From the NCBI RefSeq assembly GCF_014196965.1, contig NZ_JACIEQ010000001.1, positions 1,426,001 to 1,490,000 on the forward strand: a stretch of DNA of 64,000 bases, given 5' to 3'. The DNA is from Actibacterium naphthalenivorans. Lineage in GTDB: Bacteria > Pseudomonadota > Alphaproteobacteria > Rhodobacterales > Rhodobacteraceae. Made by a program: the position numbers and the translations under genes. The notes beneath the pieces are model-generated. The model ran no database searches, had not been told where the DNA came from, and saw only the letters and a list, made by a program, of their open reading frames with translations. Positions 27,526 through 36,106 of this stretch are shown here, piece after piece (position 1 is the stretch's first letter; every line of letters begins with the position of its first letter).

Positions 27526-29100
27526 TCAGCCCGCCACGCCGTGCTGCGCCGGCTTACGGGCCTCGCCGGGCAAAAGGGCGGCGACGCTGAACCCCACAAG
27601 CGTGGCGCCGCCGGCGATGGTGGTCAGGCGGCAGGTCACCGCGCGGCCATCGGCCATCGTCACCGCCGCGCGCAGTTCCTCGCGCTCGTCGGGGTTGCCG
27701 ACAAAGGCCTGCGCCTGATCCCAGAACCCGCTGGGCGCTGCGCCTTCGCGCCAGAGCCGGGCCGCATCGTGTATGCCGATTTCGCCCAGCGTTTCCGAAG
27801 GATTGCTGTGCCACAGATCCGTATAGGCATCGTTGGAGATGGCCAGAATCCCGGCGGGCGAAAACACGGCGATCGCTTCGTCCATGCTGTCGATCACGGC
27901 CTGGCTCATCTCCAGCTCGGCGCGGAACCTGCGGGTCAGCGAGATTTCGGAGCTGATATCCTCGAACAGGAACGCGACAGCCCCGTCGGGATGCGGGCGC
28001 CCGGTGACGCGGTAGGTCTGGCCGGTCGGCAGGGTCCAGTTTTCCTCGAAAACCCCGTTTGCGGCTTGCTCTTCGAGCGTCGTCATCTTCTGGCGCCAGG
28101 ATTTGTAGTTCTTCGGCTCCGGGATCATCTGCTTTTCGCGCAGTTGATCGAGAAAGGAAAACAGCGTCGGGCGCGCCGCAAGAAAGGCCGGATCGAGCAT
28201 GCACAGGTCGATCAGCGCCGGGTTGAACATCACCAGATGGCGCGACCGGTTGAAAATCGCGAGACCGGTTGGCAGATCGGCGAATGTCTTGCTCAGCGTC
28301 TGAACGAAGTTCCGCAACGACAATTCGGCATAAACCGTGGCATCGGCGGGAAGCGCGAAAAACATCGCCGAATCGTTCTGCCGGATCGCGATACAGTCGA
28401 ACCACTGGACCTCCCCCCCGGGAACCGTGATCGAGATTCGCCGGGGTGCCAGATCATCGGACATTCCGGTTGGCCGCATCGTATCGAACAGGCGCGGCAG
28501 CGGCCATGTCAGATCATCCTCGTCGGGGCGCGATTCTCCCACGAGTTTCAGATAGGCGCGATTGGCCCACGTCACCTTGCCCTCGGCGTCTTGCTGCCAG
28601 GTCAGGGCAGGCATATGCGCGGCCACTTTGCGCAATATGGCCAGTTCGGAATTCAGCGCGCTCAGCGTCTGATGATCGGTGATCGCGTTGTCCGGGCCGG
28701 GCGGAGCATCCAGCACGGCGATGCGCGCGATGCCCCCGAGCCACCAGGCCCGGACCGCCTCTTTGCCGTTTGCGCCTTCCAGTAGCGCGATGCCGGTCTC
28801 AGCCAACCGCTCCATTTCTGCGGAAAATCCGGGAAACCGGGGCGTCAGCAGGGCCGAAAGGCGGTTCCAGTCGCTGACGCCCTGTGGCCCCAGCGCCAGC
28901 AATCCGCGTGCTTTCGGCGTGGCATCGACCAGATGCCGCCCGTCAAACAGAAACACGGTATCCTCCGCCGCCATATCCGCGATGACGCGCGCCTCTCGCC
29001 GCGAAGCGCCCTGTCGGAGTGCCACCACATAAAGCGCGGCGAGCGCCGTCAGAAACGATGTTGCTATCAACAAGACGCCATAGCTGATCTCAGACCACAT
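27526..29100 (-). CDS. Membrane-anchored multi-PAS protein without a kinase domain
   Basis: 524 residues. One N-terminal membrane helix (about 6-27), then three PAS-like units: a degenerate one near 45-130, one around 165-255 (WQQDAEGKVTWANRAYLKLVGE), and a third around 280-470 that includes DLPTGLAIFNRSRHLVMFNPALI and VIDSMDEAIAVFSPAGILAISNDAY. The protein ends at 524 with no His-kinase dimerisation or ATPase domain, no GGDEF and no methyl-accepting domain. It follows regB by 83 bp on the same strand. It may be a sensor that acts by protein contact; the partner is unknown. Confidence 0.85.
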   Translation of the reverse strand: MWSEISYGVLLIATSFLTALAALYVVALRQGASRREARVIADMAAEDTVFLFDGRHLVDATPKARGLLALGPQGVSDWNRLSALLTPRFPGFSAEMERLAETGIALLEGANGKEAVRAWWLGGIARIAVLDAPPGPDNAITDHQTLSALNSELAILRKVAAHMPALTWQQDAEGKVTWANRAYLKLVGESRPDEDDLTWPLPRLFDTMRPTGMSDDLAPRRISITVPGGEVQWFDCIAIRQNDSAMFFALPADATVYAELSLRNFVQTLSKTFADLPTGLAIFNRSRHLVMFNPALIDLCMLDPAFLAARPTLFSFLDQLREKQMIPEPKNYKSWRQKMTTLEEQAANGVFEENWTLPTGQTYRVTGRPHPDGAVAFLFEDISSEISLTRRFRAELEMSQAVIDSMDEAIAVFSPAGILAISNDAYTDLWHSNPSETLGEIGIHDAARLWREGAAPSGFWDQAQAFVGNPDEREELRAAVTMADGRAVTCRLTTIAGGATLVGFSVAALLPGEARKPAQHGVAG

Positions 29101-29183
29101 ATTTGTCTACCGCGATTATCCAGAACCCTTGCCGTAAGTAGTTGGCGAGAATGGTTAATCGGAGGTTAAGATCGCAGGAGGGC

Positions 29184-30584
29184 TCAGGCCTCGAACCGCT
29201 GGTTTTCACCCAGCGCCGCTTTTGCCCGGTCGCCGTCGGGCGAGATCGCGTCGCGCGGCCAGACCACCTCGACCACGGCACCGCAGCGTTCGGGCCGTTC
29301 GGTGTTTTCCTGAAACGGGTCAAAGCCATTGGCAAAGCTCAGCTCGGCGCCCGACCGTTCCAGCAGCGTTTTCGCGATGAAAAGGCCAAGCCCCATCCCT
29401 TCGTACCCCGGCCTGTCGCGCTGATCCGCATCATTGTTGCGGCGGCGCACGAACGGATCGCCGATGCGGCCCAGAACCTGCGGCGAATATCCCGCGCCGT
29501 CGTCCATGATCCGCACGCCGATCTGGGTGTCGGACCATTGCGCCTCGATCCAGACGTTGCGATGGGCGAAATCCACGGCGTTCTGGATCAGGTTGCGCAG
29601 CCCGTGGATGATCTCGGGGCGCCGCTCTATGCTGGGTTCGCGCGGGTCGCTGCCCTCTTCGGGGAAAATCTCGAAATGAATGATCTTGCCACGGTCCTGA
29701 TGTGGCTCGGCGGCCTCGCTGACGACATTCGCCAGAGGCGCGATGCGCATGTGCAGATCGTCCTTTCCGGCCCGGCCCATCGAACGCAGGATATCCCGGC
29801 ACCTGTCGGCCTGCTCACGGATAAGCGCGGCGTCGTCGCGCAGTTCGGGCATATCCTCCAGCTCTTCCATCAGTTCGGAGCTGACCAGCTTGATCGTGGC
29901 AAGCGGCGTGCCCAGTTCATGCGCGGCAGCGGCGACCACGCCGCCCAGATCGGTCAGCTTCTGCTCCCGCGCCAGCGCCATCTGCGTGGCCAGAAGCGCC
30001 TCTGACATCGAATTGATTTCCGACGTCACGCGCCCCGCATAGAGCGCCAGAAACGAAACCCCGATCAGGATTGCGGCCCAGAAACCGAACAGAAAGATCG
30101 CGGGCAATTGCTGGACCTGACCGGCGGTATTCAGCAGCGGAAGGTGGAAAACCGCCAGAATAGTGACGAAAGCAATGGCGGAAACGCCCAGAACAAGGGT
30201 CGATTTCGGCCGGAGCGCCGTTGCCGAGATGGTGACCGGCGTGAGCACCAGCAGTGAGAACGGATTATGCAGGCCGCCGGTCAGGAACAGAAGGAAGGAA
30301 AGCTGCGCGAGATCGAACAGCAGCATCCGCATCGCCTCGGTTTCCGACAGGCGCTTGTTTTCGGGGAAGATGAAAATGGCCAGCAGGTTGGCGATAATCG
30401 CGACGCCAACCGCCAGAAAGCACAGGCCCACGGGCATTTGAAGGCCGAACCATTGCTGGGCCACCGTGATCGCCACGATCTGACCGACGATCGCGATCCA
30501 GCGCAGCCAGATCAGTGTGCGCAGCCGCACCCACTGGCTGCGCGCCCAGATCCCCGGAATCTCGATGCTGGTCTGTCCCGCCAT
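29184..30584 (-). CDS. regB: Redox-sensing histidine kinase RegB/PrrB
   Basis: 466 residues from the ATG at 30584. Six membrane helices (about 25-190) carry the fully conserved quinone-binding heptapeptide GGLHNPF. The H-box is AAAHELGTPLATI (about 225), and the conserved cytoplasmic redox cysteine is in EQADRCRDILRSMG. ATPase boxes are LRNLIQNAVDFA, DDGAGYS, GMGLGLFIAKTLLE. RegB autophosphorylates when the quinone pool is reduced and phosphorylates RegA, controlling respiration and, in phototrophs, photosynthesis genes. It is divergent from senC-regA, the canonical Rhodobacteraceae arrangement. Confidence 0.95.
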   Translation of the reverse strand: MAGQTSIEIPGIWARSQWVRLRTLIWLRWIAIVGQIVAITVAQQWFGLQMPVGLCFLAVGVAIIANLLAIFIFPENKRLSETEAMRMLLFDLAQLSFLLFLTGGLHNPFSLLVLTPVTISATALRPKSTLVLGVSAIAFVTILAVFHLPLLNTAGQVQQLPAIFLFGFWAAILIGVSFLALYAGRVTSEINSMSEALLATQMALAREQKLTDLGGVVAAAAHELGTPLATIKLVSSELMEELEDMPELRDDAALIREQADRCRDILRSMGRAGKDDLHMRIAPLANVVSEAAEPHQDRGKIIHFEIFPEEGSDPREPSIERRPEIIHGLRNLIQNAVDFAHRNVWIEAQWSDTQIGVRIMDDGAGYSPQVLGRIGDPFVRRRNNDADQRDRPGYEGMGLGLFIAKTLLERSGAELSFANGFDPFQENTERPERCGAVVEVVWPRDAISPDGDRAKAALGENQRFEA

Positions 30585-30679
30585 GCGGCTGCCCGTTCCC
30601 CTGTGGCAAGCTGTTCCCTTGTATATCCCGGCAATCCGCAGGATCAATGTGCCCAGACCGATCGCAAGGGAGAGAGATC

Positions 30680-31309
30680 ATGACGCGCACCTATGCCGCA
30701 ATCGCCGCCATCGTGGTTGCCGTCCTTCTGGGCATTGCCGCCTATTTCGCCTTTGCCCCCGGCCCGCAGGACAAATTCGCGCAATGCCGGGGGGCGAAGG
30801 TTGCCGGCGGCAGCGATGCGATCGGCGGCCCGTTCACCCTGATCAGCGAAACCGGCGAAACCGTGACGGACAAGGATGTGATCACCAAACCGTCTCTGCT
30901 TTATTTCGGCTATACGTTCTGCCCCGATGTATGCCCTCTCGACAATGCCCGCAACGCCGAGGCCGTGACGCTGCTGGACGAACGCGGCTATGACGTGACG
31001 CCGATCTTCATCTCGATCGACCCCGAAAGGGACACACCCGAGGTGATGGCCGAATTCACCGATTACATGCATCCCAAGATGATCGGGCTGACCGGCACGC
31101 CCGAACAGGTCAAGGCCGCCTCGATCGCCTATCGCACCTATTTCAAGAAGCAGGACTCTGACGATCCGGATTACTATCTGGTCGACCATTCCACCTTTAC
31201 CTATCTGGTTCTGCCCGGCGAAGGCTTCGTGGAATTCTTCCGGCGCGAGGATACGCCCGAAGAAATGGCCGATCGTGTCGCCTGTTTCGTTGATGCGGCC
31301 GGAAAGTGA
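30680..31309 (+). CDS. senC: SCO1/SenC/PrrC copper chaperone for cytochrome oxidase
   Basis: 209 residues from the ATG at 30680 with an AGGGAGAGAG Shine-Dalgarno region. An N-terminal signal anchor (about 5-25) places it on the periplasmic side. The copper ligands are FCPDVC (CxxxC, about residues 81-85) and the His in LVDHSTFTYL (about 172); ISIDPERDTP is a SCO family block. It helps metallate the CuA or cbb3-type oxidase. It heads the senC-regA pair and lies 95 bp from divergent regB. Confidence 0.94.
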   Translation: MTRTYAAIAAIVVAVLLGIAAYFAFAPGPQDKFAQCRGAKVAGGSDAIGGPFTLISETGETVTDKDVITKPSLLYFGYTFCPDVCPLDNARNAEAVTLLDERGYDVTPIFISIDPERDTPEVMAEFTDYMHPKMIGLTGTPEQVKAASIAYRTYFKKQDSDDPDYYLVDHSTFTYLVLPGEGFVEFFRREDTPEEMADRVACFVDAAGK

Positions 31310-31322
31310 TTGAACCGCTAAA

Positions 31323-31351
31323 TTGACCCCCCATCTGTAACACCCTAGAAG
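31323..31351 (+). promoter_or_regulatory. Candidate regA promoter
   Basis: TTGACC (31323-31328), 17-bp spacer, TAGAAG (31346-31351), about 40 bp upstream of the regA ATG. Each hexamer matches the sigma-70 consensus at four or five of six positions. Confidence 0.45.
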
Positions 31352-31366
31352 TATTCCATTGAATAC
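31351..31366. repeat. Palindrome in the regA leader
   Basis: GTATTC, four bases, GAATAC: a perfect 6-bp inverted repeat located where transcription from the candidate regA promoter would begin, 24 bp before the ATG. It could be an operator or a small 5' hairpin. Confidence 0.5.
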
Positions 31367-31389
31367 ACGGGTGAACCGGAGGTTGGGGA

Positions 31390-31944
31390 ATGGCAGAGCG
31401 CGATTTGCAGGATATCGGCGAAGACAGGTCGCTTCTGCTGGTGGATGACGACGAACCGTTTCTGCGCCGCCTTGCACGCGCGATGGAAAAGCGCGGGTTC
31501 GAGCCTGAAACGGCCGAATCCGTGGCCGAGGGCAAGGCCATCGCGATGGCCCGCCCGCCGGCCTATGCGGTTGTCGACCTGCGTCTGGAAGATGGCAACG
31601 GCCTCGATGTTGTCGAGGCGCTGAGAGAGAAACGCCCCGATGCCCGGATCGTGGTGCTGACCGGATATGGCGCCATCGCCACCGCTGTGGCCGCGGTGAA
31701 GATGGGCGCGACCGACTATCTTTCGAAACCCGCCGATGCCCATGACATCACCGCCGCGCTTCTTGCCCCGTCCGATGCCCTGCCGCCGCCGCCGGAAAAT
31801 CCGATGTCGGCCGACCGTGTGCGCTGGGAGCATATCCAGCGGGTGTATGAGTTGTGCGACCGCAACGTTTCGGAAACCGCGCGCAGATTGAACATGCACC
31901 GCCGCACCCTTCAGCGTATTCTGGCCAAGAGAAGCCCGCGATAA
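31390..31944 (+). CDS. regA: Response regulator RegA/PrrA
   Basis: 184 residues with GGAGG seven bases upstream of the ATG. Receiver domain with acidic pair LLVDDDEPF, phosphoacceptor Asp in AVVDLRLEDGNG (about 63), Thr in VVLTGYG, Lys in YLSKPAD. A proline-rich linker (PPPPENP) leads to the Fis-type helix-turn-helix NVSETARRLNMHRRTLQRIL. This is the global redox regulator paired with RegB. In relatives it is followed by hvrA and ahcY; here two other genes come between regA and ahcY. Confidence 0.97.
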   Translation: MAERDLQDIGEDRSLLLVDDDEPFLRRLARAMEKRGFEPETAESVAEGKAIAMARPPAYAVVDLRLEDGNGLDVVEALREKRPDARIVVLTGYGAIATAVAAVKMGATDYLSKPADAHDITAALLAPSDALPPPPENPMSADRVRWEHIQRVYELCDRNVSETARRLNMHRRTLQRILAKRSPR

Positions 31945-31972
31945 GGGCCCCCGGTCAGCGAGGGAACAGGCA

Positions 31973-33130
31973 TTGGCACGCAGCGACACCGGAACCGCGC
32001 CAGACCCGACAGGCGGCTGGTCGACAGAGATCGAGACGCTGCAAGGCGCGGTGGTCGTTCCGCCCGAAATCTCTGCGATGCGTCAGCCGGCCGGTGTACT
32101 TTATCCCGATGGGCAATATTGCGGCCACGGCGCGCTTTGGCGCGGCAAGCGCCCGATCACCCTTGCGCCTGCGGCGCCGCAACAGCCGCTGACCCGGCTG
32201 CAGGGGCGTTGGCTGTGGGGCGGGATGCTCTGGGCGCATTTCGGGCATTTCCTTGCCGAAAGCACCGCGCGGCTCTGGGCGCTGGATCATGTCGGGGGCA
32301 AGCTGGACGGTGTTCTCTACATCCCCAAGCGCCCACGCCTGGGGGATGAGGTCAAAGGCTTTCATCGCGGTTTTCTGGATCTTCTGGGATGTGACCTGCC
32401 GATTCACGTGATGGACACGCCCGGCGAGGTGGAAGAGCTTCTGGTGCCCGGCCAGGGGTTCGGCCTTGGCGCGATATCGCAGGGCACCGAAGCGTTCCGC
32501 GCGGCCTTTCACGAACGGTTCGGGGCGTCAGTTCCGGCCGACGGGCCGGAAAAACTCTATATCTCGCGTTCGGCGCTCGGCCTTCGCAAGGGCGGCCTTC
32601 TGGGCGAAACCTTCGTGGAAGAGCAGCTTGCCGCGCAGGGGTACGAGATTTTTCATCCGCAAAAGCACGACATGAAAACCCAGATCGCCCGCTACAAGGC
32701 GGCGCGGCAGGTGATAGCGGCGGATGGCTCGGCGCTGCATCTCTTTGCAATGGTCGGGGGCCCTGAGCAGCAGGTCGCGGTGGTCTTGCGCCGGTCGTCC
32801 AACGTGGCCGACAACCTGATCACCCATCTGACCCATTTCTGCGGGCGCGCGCCGCTGGTGCTGAACACGCTGCACCGCGAATGGGTGCCCAAGACCAAGC
32901 AGCGCTCCAGCCGCCTGTCCTTTGGCGAGCTGCACCTGCCCCGATTGCAACGCAAACTGGTTCGCCACGGGTTCATCACGCATCAGGGCCACTGGTCGCC
33001 CCTGGCCGAGGATCAGCGCAACGCGATCTTCGCGGAAAAAGGCCTTGTGGGCCGGCGCGCCTATATCGCAGCCGAAGGCCTTGGCACCAAACCCGGCGCC
33101 CCCGAAATACAGGCCGAAGCCGCGCAATAG
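31973..33130 (+). CDS. Glycosyltransferase family 61-like protein (DUF563)
   Basis: 385 residues from the TTG at 31973, 28 bp after regA. Pattern of GT61: LYPDGQYCGHGALW, WGGMLWAHFGHFLAEST near 90, KLYISRSALG near 195, YEIFHPQKHDMKTQIARYKAA in two neighbouring motifs, then VIAADGSALHLFAMV (about 243-257) with the conserved GSALH. No signal peptide, so probably cytosolic. The acceptor is unknown; cell-surface polysaccharide or lipid decoration is plausible. It sits where hvrA lies in Rhodobacter. Confidence 0.78.
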   Translation: MARSDTGTAPDPTGGWSTEIETLQGAVVVPPEISAMRQPAGVLYPDGQYCGHGALWRGKRPITLAPAAPQQPLTRLQGRWLWGGMLWAHFGHFLAESTARLWALDHVGGKLDGVLYIPKRPRLGDEVKGFHRGFLDLLGCDLPIHVMDTPGEVEELLVPGQGFGLGAISQGTEAFRAAFHERFGASVPADGPEKLYISRSALGLRKGGLLGETFVEEQLAAQGYEIFHPQKHDMKTQIARYKAARQVIAADGSALHLFAMVGGPEQQVAVVLRRSSNVADNLITHLTHFCGRAPLVLNTLHREWVPKTKQRSSRLSFGELHLPRLQRKLVRHGFITHQGHWSPLAEDQRNAIFAEKGLVGRRAYIAAEGLGTKPGAPEIQAEAAQ

Positions 33131-33133
33131 GGT

Positions 33134-33742
33134 CTATTTTTCGGAATTTCCGAGCTGTGCCAGCAGGTCGTTGTGCCGCGCGGTATAGGCCGCGCGCACC
33201 TCAACCGGCGGGCGCAGCGTGATGCCCAGCCCGTCAATCAACTCGGGCTTCGGTTTCCCGAAGAACCTGTCGGCCTCGGCCGTGGTGAACCCGGCGATCT
33301 GCGTTGCCTCCAGCCAGGCGGAAATCCTGTCGGCCTTCTTGATCTGCTTCTTGACACGGACCGGCACGATGGCCGGCAGGCCAAAGCGGATGTGAACCGC
33401 CGCCGCCAGCCTTTCGTCCAACAGGCCGTAATTCGGCCCGACCGCCGCCTTCACCGGCGAGATCATGTCGCCGATCACATATTCAGGTGCGTCATGCAGC
33501 AGCGCCGCCAGCCGCCATTTCACCGGCGCCTCCGGCACTATTCTGGCGAAAAGCGCCTCGACCAGAAGGGAATGCTCGGCGACGGAATAGGCGAAATCGC
33601 CCTTGGTCTGCCCGTTCCAGCGGGCCACGAAGGCAAGGCCATGGGCGATATCCTCGATCTCGATATCCACGGGCGTGGGATCAAGAAGGTCAAGCCGCCG
33701 GCCCGAAAGCATTCGTTGCCAGGCGCGGGCTTCCTTGGGCAT
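33134..33742 (-). CDS. HD-domain phosphohydrolase (YfbR/5'-nucleotidase-like)
   Basis: 202 residues from the ATG at 33742 (MPKEARAWQRMLSGRR); the frame upstream is rejected for lack of family similarity. HD metal residues are His in FAYSVAEHSLLV (about 57) and LAALLHDAPEYVIGDMI (about 84-100), and a late Asp in KKADRISAWLEATQ. Family members hydrolyse deoxynucleoside or nucleoside monophosphates. It converges on the GT61 gene with a three-base gap and is divergent from ahcY. Confidence 0.85.
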   Translation of the reverse strand: MPKEARAWQRMLSGRRLDLLDPTPVDIEIEDIAHGLAFVARWNGQTKGDFAYSVAEHSLLVEALFARIVPEAPVKWRLAALLHDAPEYVIGDMISPVKAAVGPNYGLLDERLAAAVHIRFGLPAIVPVRVKKQIKKADRISAWLEATQIAGFTTAEADRFFGKPKPELIDGLGITLRPPVEVRAAYTARHNDLLAQLGNSEK

Positions 33743-33784
33743 GTCGGGTCTCCGGTGTTGGAATGGCTGCTGCCTACCCAATCG

Positions 33785-33810
33785 GGGCCGGCGTGTAAAT
33801 CCGCCGGCCC
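33785..33810. repeat. Perfect 9-bp hairpin between the HD-hydrolase gene and ahcY
   Basis: GGGCCGGCG and CGCCGGCCC flank an eight-base loop (TGTAAATC). No T-run follows on either strand, so a simple terminator is unlikely. It could be an RNA element in the leader of the HD gene, or upstream of the ahcY promoter. Confidence 0.55.
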
Positions 33811-33885
33811 ATGACATACATTCGCAACAAAATCCGGCCACTGTGCCGCAGGGCGACACGGCCAGCCGATTTTGAACCGCGTGAG

Positions 33886-33914
33886 TTGCCCAGAGCAGAC
33901 CCCGGTGCTATGTG
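33886..33914 (+). promoter_or_regulatory. Weak candidate ahcY promoter
   Basis: TTGCCC (33886-33891), 17-bp spacer, TATGTG (33909-33914), 37 bp upstream of the ahcY ATG. The -10 is poor. I could not fold the leader into a known SAH or SAM riboswitch. Confidence 0.3.
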
Positions 33915-33950
33915 CCGATCAATCATCGTAAACCGTACGGAGCCGCTCAG

Positions 33951-35345
33951 ATGGCAAGCGACTATATTGTAAAAGACATTTCCCTAGCTGATTTCGGCCG
34001 CAAGGAGCTGGACATCGCCGAGACGGAAATGCCGGGCCTGATGGCCCTGCGCGAAGAATATGGCGAAGCGCAGCCGCTCAAGGGCGCGCGCATCGCCGGA
34101 TCGCTGCACATGACCATCCAGACCGCGGTGCTGATCGAAACGCTGGTGGCGCTGGGCGCCGATGTGCGCTGGGCCTCGTGCAACATCTTTTCCACCCAGG
34201 ATCACGCCGCGGCGGCCATTGCCGCGACGGGCACGCCGGTCTTTGCCGTCAAGGGCGAGACGCTGGAAGAATACTGGGACTATGCCGACCGCATCTTCCA
34301 GTTCGAGGACGGCGGCTGCAACATGATCCTGGATGATGGCGGCGACGCCACGCTCTATATCCTGATGGGCGCCCGCGTCGAGGAAGGCGAGGAAGATCTG
34401 ATCGCCGTGCCTACCAGCGAAGAGGAAGAGGCGCTGTTCGCACAGATCCGCAAGCGGATGGCCGAAAGCCCCGGCTGGTTCGTGAAACAGCGCCACATGA
34501 TCAAAGGCGTGTCCGAGGAAACCACCACCGGCGTGCATCGCCTGTACAAGATGATGGAAAAGGGCCACCTGCCCTTCCCCGCGATCAACGTGAACGACAG
34601 CGTCACCAAGTCGAAGTTCGACAACAAATACGGCTGCAAGGAATCGCTGGTCGACGGCATCCGCCGCGCCACTGACACGATGATGGCCGGCAAGGTTGCC
34701 GTTGTCTGCGGCTATGGCGACGTCGGCAAAGGCTCTGCCGCCTCGCTGCGCGGCGCCGGTGCCCGCGTGAAAGTGACCGAGATCGATCCGATCTGCGCGC
34801 TTCAGGCGGCGATGGACGGGTTCGAGGTGACGACACTGGAAGATGTGGTGGGCGATGCTGACATCTTCATCACCACCACCGGCAACAAGGACGTGATCCG
34901 CATCGAGCATATGCGCGCGATGAAAGACATGGCGATCGTCGGCAACATCGGCCATTTCGACAATGAGATTCAGGTTGCGGCTCTGAAAAACCACAAGTGG
35001 ACGAATATCAAGGATCAGGTGGATATGATCGAGATGCCCTCGGGCGCGCGGATCATCCTGCTGTCCGAAGGCCGTCTGCTGAACCTCGGCAATGCCACCG
35101 GCCACCCGTCTTTCGTGATGTCGGCCAGTTTCACCAACCAGGTTCTGGCCCAGATCGAACTTTGGGCGAAGGGTGAAAACTATGCCAACGAGGTCTATGT
35201 GCTGCCCAAGCATCTGGACGAAAAGGTCGCGCGGCTGCATCTCAAGAAGATCGGCGTGAAGCTGACAGAGCTTCTGCCGGATCAGGCCGACTACATCGGT
35301 GTTGCCCAGGAAGGCCCCTTCAAGCCCGAGCATTACCGCTACTGA
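33951..35345 (+). CDS. ahcY: S-adenosyl-L-homocysteine hydrolase (adenosylhomocysteinase)
   Basis: 464 residues from the ATG at 33951, with ACGGAG nine bases upstream. NAD-dependent cleavage of SAH to homocysteine and adenosine, relieving product inhibition of methyltransferases. The NAD site is [20 protein letters not shown] (about 243-262), catalytic residues lie in [17 protein letters not shown], and the C-terminal KPEHYRY reaches the partner subunit's cofactor. A 10-bp hairpin follows the stop. Linked to regA as in Rhodobacter. Confidence 0.98.
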   Translation: MASDYIVKDISLADFGRKELDIAETEMPGLMALREEYGEAQPLKGARIAGSLHMTIQTAVLIETLVALGADVRWASCNIFSTQDHAAAAIAATGTPVFAVKGETLEEYWDYADRIFQFEDGGCNMILDDGGDATLYILMGARVEEGEEDLIAVPTSEEEEALFAQIRKRMAESPGWFVKQRHMIKGVSEETTTGVHRLYKMMEKGHLPFPAINVNDSVTKSKFDNKYGCKESLVDGIRRATDTMMAGKVAVVCGYGDVGKGSAASLRGAGARVKVTEIDPICALQAAMDGFEVTTLEDVVGDADIFITTTGNKDVIRIEHMRAMKDMAIVGNIGHFDNEIQVAALKNHKWTNIKDQVDMIEMPSGARIILLSEGRLLNLGNATGHPSFVMSASFTNQVLAQIELWAKGENYANEVYVLPKHLDEKVARLHLKKIGVKLTELLPDQADYIGVAQEGPFKPEHYRY

Positions 35346-35360
35346 CAGGCGCCCATGTGG

Positions 35361-35385
35361 CTTTCCCCTGCGTTTCAGGGGGAAG
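35361..35385 (+). terminator. Stem-loop after ahcY (weak terminator or intercistronic hairpin)
   Basis: Arms CTTTCCCCTG and CAGGGGGAAG form ten pairs with one G-U and a five-base loop. No T-run follows, so it may act as a processing or partial termination element before the DUF2853 gene. Confidence 0.45.
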
Positions 35386-35496
35386 ACCGTGCCAAAAATC
35401 CCTTTGTTCACGCGGAATTCGTCATTACGATCCCCCGCACACGTCAGGGTGCATGCCCTGAGCGGCAAGCAGAGCAAAAAAGGACGGGAGACAAAA

Positions 35497-35838
35497 ATGG
35501 GTAAGCGAGACGATCTGATCGCGCAATATGCGGATGATCTGCGCGGCAAATGCGGGATCGAGCCGGATATGGCGCTTCTGACGAAGGTCACGATTGGCTG
35601 CGGCCCGGCGATCTACAACGCCGATGCGTCCACCGTGGCGGGTTCGCAGGCCGCAGAGCTGGAAACGGTCAAGGAAAACTTCCTGATCAAGAAGCTGGGC
35701 CTGAGCGATGGGCCCGAATTGATGGATGCGATCAATTCGGTGATCGAGACCTATGGCAAATCCGAGCGGAACAAATACCGCGCGGTTGTTTATTACATGC
35801 TGACCAAACATTTCGGCAAAGAGTCGATCTACGGCTGA
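35497..35838 (+). CDS. DUF2853 family small protein
   Basis: 113 residues from the ATG at 35497, with GGGAG seven bases upstream. All-soluble, mostly helical: MGKRDDLIAQYADDLR at the start, then IGCGPAIYNADASTVAG near residue 33, and a C-terminal NKYRAVVYYMLTKHFGKES. This matches the DUF2853 family found in marine alphaproteobacteria, of unknown function. It sits 151 bp after ahcY and is followed by a strong terminator, so it may be cotranscribed with ahcY or transcribed alone. Confidence 0.85.
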   Translation: MGKRDDLIAQYADDLRGKCGIEPDMALLTKVTIGCGPAIYNADASTVAGSQAAELETVKENFLIKKLGLSDGPELMDAINSVIETYGKSERNKYRAVVYYMLTKHFGKESIYG

Positions 35839-35855
35839 TTGCCTTTGAGATGATC

Positions 35856-35888
35856 AAAACGCCCGCCGGAACAGCGGGCGTTTTTTTG
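35856..35888 (+). terminator. Rho-independent terminator after the DUF2853 gene
   Basis: Perfect 8-bp stem ACGCCCGC/GCGGGCGT (35859-35881), seven-base loop, then a run of T. The rest of the gap to 36106 holds no gene and one further hairpin (36066-36092). Confidence 0.92.
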
Positions 35889-36065
35889 TGGCCCGTCGCG
35901 ATGTGGTGCGGTTTTCCTAGAATTTTAAAGGTCATTTCGGCCCAGCACGCCCGGTGTTCACCGAATGGAAAGCTTCCGCGCGCCATGCTGAGACAAGACA
36001 AAGGCCAGGATGGCCGAGACCTTATTTCTGAACACGTGCGGTGCTGTGGGAGCGCGTGGGGTGGA

Positions 36066-36092
36066 GGAGGGTCCCGGTATCCGGGGCCCTCC
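36066..36092. repeat. 12-bp hairpin downstream of the EVE gene
   Basis: Arms GGAGGGTCCCGG and CCGGGGCCCTCC pair over twelve positions (one G-U) with a three-base loop. It is 15 bp beyond the EVE-domain gene stop on the minus strand. No T-run is present, so termination efficiency is uncertain. Confidence 0.55.
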
Positions 36093-36106
36093 ATTTCACA
36101 AACCCG

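Noticed and set aside
33743-33950. SAH or SAM-type riboswitch upstream of ahcY
   Set aside because: The context is suggestive, but I could not align the conserved cores of these riboswitches to the leader; only an unassigned hairpin is reported.
33984-35591. A 535-codon open frame on the - strand opposite ahcY
   Set aside because: It is antisense to ahcY and has no domain pattern.
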